A stretch of 64,000 bases of DNA, taken from contig NC_079202.1 in the NCBI RefSeq assembly GCF_026745355.1, positions 53,796,709 through 53,860,708 on the forward strand, given 5' to 3'. Position numbers and translations under genes: made by a program. Source of the stretch: Beta vulgaris subsp. vulgaris. Taxonomy: Eukaryota; Streptophyta; Magnoliopsida; Caryophyllales; Amaranthaceae. Position 1 is the first letter of the stretch; every line of letters begins with the position of its first letter. The notes under the pieces were generated by a model. It saw only the letters and a program-made list of their open reading frames with translations, searched no databases and was not told the origin of the DNA. This document shows, in pieces, positions 56,156 through 64,000 of the stretch.

Positions 56156-58854
56156 GTAAGGCAGATCTGGCAACAGCCTATCAGGGGCTGTGCTATGTAT
56201 AGGGTCATGCAGAGACTTAGTAGAGTCAAGCTGGATTTAAAGAAGATGAATAAGGAAGGTTTTGGGGATGTAGAAGCTAACCTGATCAATGCCAGACAGC
56301 AGCTGTTTAAGGTGCAAGAGGAGTTGCATCTAAATGTGAATGACAGTAGAATGGCCACTAGAGAGAAACTAGCCCAAGAGGAATTGCACAGGGCTAAGAG
56401 TGATCACCAGTCTTATCTTAGACAAAAGTCTAAAATTACATGGCTCAGCAATGGGGATGAGAATACTAGGGTTTTTTATCAGGCTCTGAAGACCAGGCAG
56501 TACCATAATAAAGTGCACACAATTCAAGGGATGCGTGGGGATTGGTGTTCAAACCATGAACAAGTTGAGAAGGCATTCCTAGAATACTACAAAGATCTCT
56601 TCTCTTGCAAAGAGCAGAAGCAGAAAGTATTTCCTATGCTCATGAATAAAGGAAAGCTGTTAAATGAGCAGCACTATCAGATCATCAATGCAGCTATTAC
56701 AAGGGAAGATGTGAAGAGGGTAATGTACAGTATTCCAGATGAGAAGTCACCAGGGGCTGATGGCTTCAACAGCAAGTTCTTCAAACATTGCTGGGAGATT
56801 GTAGGTAATGAAGTCACTGATGCTATATTAGACTTCTTTAGGACAGGGAAATTATTGAGAGTGATTAATATCACTACTCTTACAATGATTCCTAAAACTA
56901 AATGCCCTGAGAATGTTGCTGATTTTCGTCCTATAGCTTGCTGTAATACAATATACAAATGTATTACGAAGCTGATAAGTGAAAAACTTAATAAAATACT
57001 TCCTGATATCATCTCTGATAGTCAGGGTGCATTTGTAGCTGGAAGAAGCATCTTGCACAATGTGCTCATTTGCCAGGATCTTCTCAAATGGTATAATAGA
57101 AAAGCTACTAGGCCAAGCTGCATGATGAAAATCGATTTAAAAAAGGCCTATGACACAGTGAGTTGGGATTTTATAAAGCAAATGCTGGAAGGAATTGGGT
57201 GCCCTAGTTTTTTGTGGAATTGATAATGGTGTGTGTTACTACACCCACTTTTTCTATTATGCTGAATGGGTCTTTGAATGGTTTTTTTGGAGCTCAAAGG
57301 GGCCTTAGACAAGGGGACCCTATGTCTCCCTTGTTATTTGCTCTTGGGATGGACTACCTTGCAAGAATTCTTAGGTTTGTGCAAGAGCAGGAAGGATTTA
57401 AATATCATGTCCACTGTAAACAAATGGAACTCACGCACCTTTGTTTTGCAGATGATTTACTACTCTTCTGCAATGGTGATTTCAGATCTATTTATACATT
57501 GTTGCAAGGTTTCCAAATGTTTTCTAATGCTTCAGGGCTTGAAGTGAACAAGCACAAGTCAGAGGTGTTCTTTGCTGGCATGAGTGATGGTGATATTCAG
57601 AGAGTGGTGGATGTTAGTGGGTTCAAGAGGGGTTATCTACCTCTTAAATACCTAGGAGTCTCTATTTCCACTACAAAGCTGAAAAGCAAGGATTGTCAAG
57701 CTCTCATCAGTAAGATGGTGAGTAGAATTAAAGCCTGGAGTACCAGGAATCTTTCATTTGCTGCTAGGTGCCAATTGATTAACAGTGTCCTTATGAGTAT
57801 TCATGTGTACTGGGGTCAACTGTTTATTCTTCCAAAGTGTGTTTTGAAGGAGATTAATAGTATCTGTAGGTGTTTTCTCTGGACTGGGACCTACAATGAC
57901 AGTAAGGCTGGTGCTATTGCTTGGGAAGATGTTTGTAGAAGCAAAAAGAATGGGGGCCTTGGTTTCAGGGATATCATGAGTTGGAATTTGGTAGCCATCT
58001 GCAAGCTAGCCTGGAATATAGCTCAAAAGTCAGACAACCTCTGGGTGAGGTGGGTACACTGCATTTACATAAAGGAAGCTCATTGGGGGTCCTACAATCC
58101 TCCTGCTCAGGCTAGTTGGACATGGAAAAACATATGCAAAGCTAAGAATTTTCTTAGTGAGAAGTTAATTGGTGATCAGTGGATGACTAATGATAAGTTC
58201 AGTATCAAGAAGCACTATCAAGCCATTACTCAAGTCCCTTTCACTCAACCATGGGCTAACTGTGTCTGGAATAGATATAGTATGCCCAAACACAGATTCA
58301 TTTTGTGGTTAGCAGTACAGAATAGACTGAAAACAAGAGTCAGGCTACAGCAAATTAGCATTACTGACTCTGATAGCTGTTTGATATGTCAGGCTCATTC
58401 TGAGAGCAGAGATCATTTGTTCTTTGATTGTGAATTCAGCTCTAGATGTATGAATGAGGCTATGAATTGGATTGGGATTCAATGGGGAGGTAAACCTATT
58501 CTACAAATGTGTAGGTGGATCAGGAGGAGATATACAGGATCTAAGTTCAAGAGGAAAGTCTGTCTTGCTATTCTGGCTGCTGTGGTGTACTCTATTGGCA
58601 AAACAGAAACCGAGCCTACTGGGACAATGTCATTGGTACTGTTGCTCATACCATGAAAGAATTAAAATTCAATATCAAGAATCGCATTATGCAGATTATT
58701 GGGACCAATGTTAGTGAAGCTGATAAATGTTGGCTTGAAGAATTGTAAGCTCTGGGTCTGTCCAGGAGCAGTAATGAATTAAGGGTTATTCTCTTAATTG
58801 TAGGTTGTATGTGTGTTTGGGCTTAATAATAAACTTTAATTACCAAAAAAAAAA
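56156..58854 (+). mobile_element. 5'-truncated L1-type LINE with poly(A) tail and 15-bp target duplication
   Basis: The 15-bp sequence AAAAATATAAGTGTT occurs immediately before (56141-56155) and after (58855-58869) this 2.7-kb segment, which ends in a poly(A) run of about 14. The 3' part of ORF2 fills it, and the endonuclease half is absent, the usual result of incomplete target-primed reverse transcription. The 3' UTR holds AATAATAAAC just before the A-run. The insertion lies within a MITE. Confidence 0.93.
56195..58748 (+). pseudogene. LINE ORF2 reverse transcriptase, two frameshifts
   Basis: The frame 56195-57223 holds the N-terminal side of the reverse transcriptase (ITWLSNGDENTRVF, SPGADGFNSKFFK, FRPIACCNTIYKCITKLI, QGAFVAGRSILHNVL, MKIDLKKAYDTVSWDF). 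A one-base shift near 57214-57223 moves to the frame continuing to 58656, with QRGLRQGDPMSPLLFA, the catalytic FADD (about 57444), the LKYLGV motif and a zf-RVT zinc-binding region (HRFILWLAVQNRLKT...CLICQ...RDHLFFDC). A second one-base shift near 58600 hides the original C-terminus, which ends at 58748. Only these breaks are seen, so the copy is young. No RNase H domain is present. The fossil at 951-1960 is a relative. Confidence 0.92.
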
Positions 58855-58931
58855 AAAAATATAAGTGTTCAAACTAATTTGGGACAAACATAAAAGGAAA
58901 GTGTTCAAAATATTCTAGGACTGAGGGAGTA

Positions 58932-59754
58932 TTCTTAAGCCAAATCCCAACTCTCTCTTGACGTGTTCCTTAAAAAAAGAGAAAGACAATCAAATAATTC
59001 CCAATCATGATCATTGTTGATCGGACCATCCATATAATATACAAAGGGAAACTCCAAATATTTACCCACATGTTTAGTCTTCAAAGCAAGACAATAACAT
59101 CCCATTTGATTAGTGGCCATAAATAGTACTGGTAATGGTAATGTAATTTAGTGTAAATTTTTGAATAAGTTCTCATGTCAATAACCATGGAAATGAAACT
59201 TTATCATAAAACATATATTTCCCTTTATAAACTTTCAGCACCACCCAATACCACCTTCACAAGTGGTAATTGATAGTAATTAGATTTTAGAAAGAAAATG
59301 GATATCTTGGGATGAATTAGCATTACCACCATAGGTAATGACATTGGATTTCTAGTACAAATTTAGTAATTTAAACTATAATGCATTATCGATCCCACCA
59401 TTTACGGCTTCTTACCAAATGAGCCGTAAGCCCGGAAGTATTATGTGACGGTTGAGTAGATTAATCTCAAGACTATCTAGTTAAACAACCTTTCTGAGGG
59501 GAACTAGTTAAACAACCTTTCTAGTAGTAGTAGCTAGAAAAATACAGCTGATTTAATTTGATTAAGATGACACCACTCTCAGTCATCTTATCATCATTTC
59601 TTCACTCTTTAGTAAATAAAGAGTCACCTTAATTCATAACACGTTTCTGAAGAAATCAAGTACCATTAGTAAGGAAAACAAACAAACACCATGACATGAA
59701 AACATACAAGTTACAAGTCCTCCCATAGCTAGGAATATCATGCTACTATATATG
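58932..59754. other. Intergenic DNA downstream of the SET gene
   Basis: No gene seen. The final 200 bp or so next to 59755 would be the 3' UTR of the minus-strand SET gene. Confidence 0.4.
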
Positions 59755-62281
59755 CTAGATATTGTTCTTGCTCATCCCACAAAAATTACACTCCATGACA
59801 TTGAATTGATTACCATTAGAAGGTAGCAAAGGAGCCAATGTACCCCCGCAATCCTTCCTCTCGCACACGAATTTGGCAAAGAAGTAAGCACACCTAGAAT
59901 CATCTCCCTCATCCTGCCTACTACTCTCAACCTTACATCGATCACAAAAGCATTCAAAGCCAAAATAATCTATCAACCTCTTCTTCCTTTCGCCGTAGCT
60001 TAACCCAACTCGAAAGTAGCTCAAACATATCTCCTTACCTTGAGGAACGTCATGTATCAAGCGGATAATTATATCAGTGTTTTTATCATTGTTAGGACTA
60101 CTGTCAAGGTAATCGAAACGACAAGCGTTAGGTAGGCAGTCATGGTTGAAGAATGAAGCATTCTTGTAAAGACCATAAGCTCTAGTTGATCTTCCCCCAC
60201 CTTGGGAATAAGGTTCCATTAGACTAAAGGAGTTGCAGCTTTCTTTGTCTAGGAGAGATGCTGTCATTTCTATTGTCAGAGGTGCAAATCCTTCTGGAAA
60301 TGAAAGTGTTGTGATGATAGAATGGAGAAATGTTGCAATTTCTATGTCAATTTTCTTGCCATCTCCATGAAGTGATAACAATGATTCAAAGGCTCGAGGA
60401 GAAATCATAGCAAGATTGTATGCAGCTACCAAGTAACGAGCTTGTACCTGGTTTATTAGTAAAGATCAGAAACTGCATACATGATATAAAACACTAATAA
60501 TGAATCAGCAAAAATCAATGTAAATCTATGAAATTAAGCTTTAATTTATGGAGCAATAGTCTTCGATTAGTTTTAGTAATAAAATTAACTGTTCAGCAAA
60601 AGTAGTTGTTGCACTAGGTTGTTAGTTGTCACGATAGTTGTTACCAATTGTACTTGTTGTTAGTTGTTAGATTATTAGCTATCATGTTAGTAATTCGAAA
60701 CAATTAGCCTAGTTCAGTGATAAATAATCAAAAATTGAGATGTACTAATCAACTTTCAAAAGTGTTAATTTTTAGATTTATATGAAAATGGGTTTGGGTA
60801 ACCCAATAAGGAGAAGAAGAGTTTAGCCCACTTACAAGCTAGGAGGTTCCATCCTAAAACCAATTGGTGATAGGAGGAGTAACTCCTTATCTTATAAAGT
60901 GGTTTATTATCTCCTCTTTCTCCAATGTGGGACACTCACAAGTGGGCACTTATTGGGTTTCAACACACCCCCTCACTTGTGAGTATCTTTAGAATTTAGA
61001 GCTAATTGGAAAGGTAATCAGAAATAATCCTCTTAGGGGCTGGACATCCTGTCGAGGTAAACCCTTATCTAGTTGCTTGATTAGAAGCCCAGTTTAGAAG
61101 AGACCCACAACCCGGGCTCTGATACCATGTTAATTTTTAGATTTATATGAAAATGGGTCTGGGTAACCCAATAAGGAGGAGGAGAGTTTAGCCCACTTAC
61201 AAGCTAGGAGGTTCCATCCTAAAACCAATTGGTGAAAGAGGAGAGAATAAACCAATTTTGGAGGAAGTAGAACTTCCTAGGAAGTGCAAATTCCCATGGT
61301 TTTGCCAACCAAACAACTTCATATACTTCTACTTCCTAGGAATTTGCACTTCTCATGATTTGTTTTGTCAACCAAATAAGGCCTAAAACTCCAAATTTTG
61401 CACTGTTTTGACTTGATTAAGGCTATGTTTAGTTCACCTGAAATTTTCTGATCTGAACTTATTTTTCCGATCTGATCTGAACTGATCTGATCTGATTTAC
61501 AAGATCTTATCTTTTAGATTTTTCTCAATATATAAGAAAAAATATAGTCATGTGGAGTCTTGTTTGATTCGTCTCAATGAGTATTTTATTAATATTCAAT
61601 TATTATAATTTTTACTAATATGTAATGAAAGATATTTAATAGTAATAATGATTTTTATATATAAGCATAATTTGATCTGAACTGATCTGATTTGAACTTA
61701 TTTTTTCTGATCTGATCTGATTAAATTTGAAATAAGCAAAAATAAGATGAACTGAACATAGCCTAAAACTCCAAATTTAGCACCGTTTTGATTTGATTAA
61801 AACTCCAAAAAATACTCGAAAAAGTTGTTGTCGAACACACCCTAAGAAACTCAACACAAGGCCTATAACATACCTGACGTTCTTCGGGTTGATGTTCCAA
61901 CAATAAAGAGCAATGCCTCAATCTTCCAAGGGCATCACACACCCAAGGAGTGTGTGTTGTAGTGAGAGCCAAAGATTGACACTTAGAGTTGCAGAAAATG
62001 ATGTCATTAGGAGTACTATCACAGCATGTAGGGCATGTAAGTCCTTCTGAAACCATGCACCGGTAACAGTGTGAACAATATGCAGTGGTGTTAGAAGAAG
62101 CAACCTCTTGTAATTTTTGGCATCTTAGAGGAAAGGCAGAAAATACAAGAATGGGTGACTCTTGCAAAATAATTTGGCCTCCTTTTAATGGTTCAGATGC
62201 TGCAAAACCTCTGCCCTTTTCCTCAATTTTTTCTAGACTTAAATAGTCTGATATTGATATCTGACTTTTTTCCACTGCCAT
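59755..62281 (-). CDS. ASHR2: SET- and MYND-domain protein, ASHR2-like
   Basis: Two minus-strand exons, 62281-61874 and 60447-59755, joined in phase 0 across a 1.4-kb GT-AG intron, give 366 residues; Arabidopsis ASHR2 (SDG39) is about 398. The ATG at 62279 (MAVEKSQISISDY) is preferred over one 42 bases upstream, which would add an unrelated hydrophobic stretch. The split SET domain starts at about residue 20 (EEKGRGFAASEPLKGGQIIL). It is interrupted by a MYND-like finger (C69, C72, C83, C86, C97, C101, H110, C115) and resumes with NHDCLPNACRFDY (237-249), GKEICLSYF (273-281) and a cysteine-rich post-SET CFCDRC (302-307). The arrangement is that of SMYD-type lysine methyltransferases. The Arabidopsis protein is classed as a putative histone methyltransferase; its substrate is not shown by sequence. 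The intron is occupied by a TRIM and MITEs, but the coding sequence is intact. Confidence 0.93.
60763..61252 (-). mobile_element. TRIM retrotransposon in the ASHR2 intron
   Basis: Read on the minus strand, a complete 3' LTR (60965-60763, 203 bp) begins TGTTGAAACCC and ends AAATTAACA. It is preceded by a G-rich polypurine tract (GTGAGGGGGTG). The internal region is only about 160 bp and starts with TGGTATCAGAGCCC (61127-61114), the initiator tRNA-Met primer-binding site. Before that is a 5' LTR whose 3' end matches (61128 to about 61252) and whose start is lost. No coding capacity, as expected for TRIMs. Relatives lie at 38425-38640 and 50335-50545. Confidence 0.9.
61381..61800. repeat. 40-bp direct repeats flanking a MITE
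   Basis: GCCTAAAACTCCAAATTTTG...GACTTGATTAA at 61381-61420 recurs at 61761-61800 with about four differences. The MITE at 61417-61762 lies exactly between them. The repeats are too long for a MITE target duplication. Confidence 0.88.
61417..61762. mobile_element. MITE with AAGGCTATGTTTAGTTCA ends
   Basis: The left AAGGCTATGTTTAGTTCACC pairs with the right GATGAACTGAACATAGCCT. The interior is made of repeated GATCTGATCTGAACT words. About 345 bp, within the ASHR2 intron, noncoding. Confidence 0.82.
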
Positions 62282-62779
62282 GACAATTAACCAAACAATA
62301 CAACAACCAACTAAAAACTGCACAAAAGAAGATAATTATCACATAATAGAGTTACAAATAGAGAAGCAAAAGTGAAGAATATCACCCAAGCAATATGATC
62401 TCACAAACCGAAGCACTAAAACAAGATCCGACCGTTCAGATTGTAGCCCTATATGATTCCAACAAGTTGTCAAAATTTCAGCACAAATGCACAAAGATTG
62501 CCCCTTAATCTGAGGAGTTGCTTGGAATTGCTCAAAACTGACCTCATCACTCTTTTTGCTGCCATTATTTTAATTTGCCTGCAAAATTTCACTCTAAACT
62601 TCTTTTAAGACTGGCTTGTCTAAGATGTGGGCTGGAGAGTGGAGACATAACATAATGGTATTGTTGGATATGGTCAATTATTGGTTAGCTCAGTTATTGG
62701 GCTTGAATTGCTCAAATGGACCATCATGGACTTGAGTGTCTTATCAACATAATTTAGGGGTTTGATTGGTTAACATTAT
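62282..62779. other. ASHR2 5' leader and upstream region
   Basis: Immediately upstream (minus-strand sense) of the ASHR2 start codon, so it probably holds the leader and promoter. No clear TATA box was assigned, and no other gene was seen. Confidence 0.4.
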
Positions 62780-63176
62780 GGGGGTGTTTGGGGGAGGGAA
62801 TTTTAGAGAGAGTTTAGAGTTTTGACTAATAAAAACTCTAATTTGGGTGTTTGGTGAGAGAGAGGATTAAAGAGAGTTTTGTACCAAAAACTCTGATCAA
62901 AACTCTCTTTTGGAAAAGCTGGGTAGAGGAGCTTTTTCATGAGAGTTTTGGAGAGAGAAAAAACAAATGACTATTTTGTCCATATATTAAAACTAAAATT
63001 TGTTTTTATAAAAGACATATGTCTATAAATGTTATTTTACATGCTCTAAAAAGTACAAAACTCTAGACAATTATCTACACAACAATTATTTAAATCAACA
63101 GTCAAATCCTCTGAACAAAAAAGTAATCATCTAACCACAAACTCTAAACTCTAAACTCTAATCACCAAACAGGGCC
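62780..63176. mobile_element. MITE with GGGGGTGTTTGG ends
   Basis: Left GGGGGTGTTTGGGGGAGGG and right AATCACCAAACAGGGCC are inverted relatives, and inner TTTAGAGTTTTGAC pairs with the repeated AACTCTAAACTCTAA. The 3 bp TAT flanks both sides (62777-62779, 63177-63179). PIF/Harbinger-like in form, although the duplication is not the usual TTA/TAA. Confidence 0.65.
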
Positions 63177-64000
63177 TATGTAACATAGGAAGTTAGAAAT
63201 CCTATGAATTGGAATTGTTTGGTGTTTTTTGGTCGACAAATTCATGGAAGTAGAAATTCCTAGGAAGTTCCACTTCCAATAAAATGGAGGAAGTTACTTA
63301 CCTAGGGGGACCTAAGTAAGTGAAAATTTCCATGGGAATTTTCATTTCCCTTGAATTACCAAACAACATCTAGCAATTCCTTGGAAATACAATTACATGG
63401 GAAGATAATATTCCAAGGAATTTACAATTTTACACTTCCTACATTCAACCAAACGAGCACTTATTATAGAGCCTAACAACAATAGCAGGTTGGCGGTCTA
63501 GCTTTCAAAATGAAAAATTCTAACATTTTGACTTATGCACTATTGACATAGTCTCTTTAGACTATGTTTTCTGAGTTCTACGTAGGGAGAAATATATTTA
63601 TATGGAGTTTTGTTAGATTTATCTCGACATATATATTTTTAAATTATCAACTTTTTATAAATTTCACTTAGAGAGAACTAGAAATATTGATAATTCAAGT
63701 TATGCATTGATAGTGCCAGAGAAACGTTTCAAGTATTTTGAGAGAAACTATATAGTAATTTTTGTGTGTTTAAATGAGTACTAGAACCTAAAAATCGGCT
63801 AATTTACCTAGCTTTTGGCATTCTTATACCAAAGCCGCTTCAACATCCACCTCCTAGTGAATAATACTAGAGCGAAACCTCTCCAACTCTTCATGTAATG
63901 AGATTGCGACAATATAACCTTGAGAATCACTTGGTCTCCATAAAATTGGACAAACCCGACCCAATACTATTATCACAACAAAATGTTTTGTAAGATAGTT
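63177..64000. other. Window end: MITE-like remnant, no gene
   Basis: At about 63182-63460, blocks such as AGTAGAAATTCCTAGGAAG and AATTCCTTGGAAATAC repeat and partly invert. They resemble the GAAGTAGAACTTCCTAGGAAG sequence near 61260-61380, so this is probably a related MITE remnant. Beyond it nothing is recognised. Confidence 0.4.

Larger units (their letters stand above)
55905..58935. mobile_element. MITE split by the LINE insertion
   Basis: The left end TACTCCTTTTCATTACAG (about 55905) and the right end CTAGGACTGAGGGAGTA (to about 58931) look like the terminal inverted repeats of one Stowaway-like MITE of roughly 310 bp, interrupted at 56155 by the LINE. The reading rests on matching ends only. 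Confidence 0.5.

Overview
This is nuclear DNA from a flowering plant, most likely a eudicot. It is AT-rich and gene-sparse, its genes have GT-AG introns, and it is full of plant-type MITEs, MULE and hAT elements, L1-type LINE pieces and TRIM-type small LTR elements. The species cannot be fixed from the sequence. No rRNA, tRNA or CRISPR array was found.

Four host genes are supported. (1) 3691-17459 (+) is a 19-exon gene for an 883-residue HUB1/BRE1-like RING E3 ligase for histone H2B. It appears intact. (2) 22062-25707 (+) is a two-exon gene for a 103-residue VMA21-type V-ATPase assembly factor, with a probable 5'UTR intron. (3) 39222-40148 (-) is an intronless DREB A-4 AP2/ERF transcription factor of 308 residues, like ERF034. 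(4) 59755-62281 (-) is a two-exon SET/MYND protein of 366 residues, like ASHR2/SDG39. Two of the four act on chromatin and one is a transcription factor, but they are unrelated neighbours, not a pathway. The pairing of HUB1 with an ERF034-like gene resembles the Arabidopsis order At2g44940-At2g44950.

The space between and inside the genes is mostly transposon-derived. Layout: 1-2.7 kb, a fold-back MULE-like element, a dead LINE fragment and a hAT MITE; 3.7-17.5 kb, HUB1 with MITE and microsatellite in its introns; 18.8-20.2 kb, a MITE split by a 1.1-kb insertion that carries a gene fragment and a 20-bp minisatellite; 20.2-25.7 kb, VMA21 with duplications and a long-inverted-repeat element in its introns; 30.7-33.1 kb, two fold-back MULE-like elements side by side; 33-39 kb, MITEs, a LINE RNase H fossil and a TRIM LTR; 39-40 kb, the ERF gene; 40-50 kb, largely featureless with MITEs, a GC-rich island and a second RNase H fossil; 50-53.1 kb, a direct-repeat-bracketed inverted-repeat element and a 103-bp tandem array; 53.7-55.7 kb, a hAT element with a perfect 8-bp target duplication and a BED-finger-like ORF; 55.9-58.9 kb, a 5'-truncated LINE inserted into a MITE; 59.8-62.3 kb, the SET gene, whose intron holds a TRIM and a MITE; then more MITEs.

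The most distinctive signal is a family of 1.15-kb fold-back elements (1-901, 30666-31815, 31978-33148). They have 9-bp target duplications, a C-rich left arm and a G-rich right arm, TTAGGG-like subterminal motifs, internal repeats of about 33 bp, and a shared 14-bp-stem hairpin.
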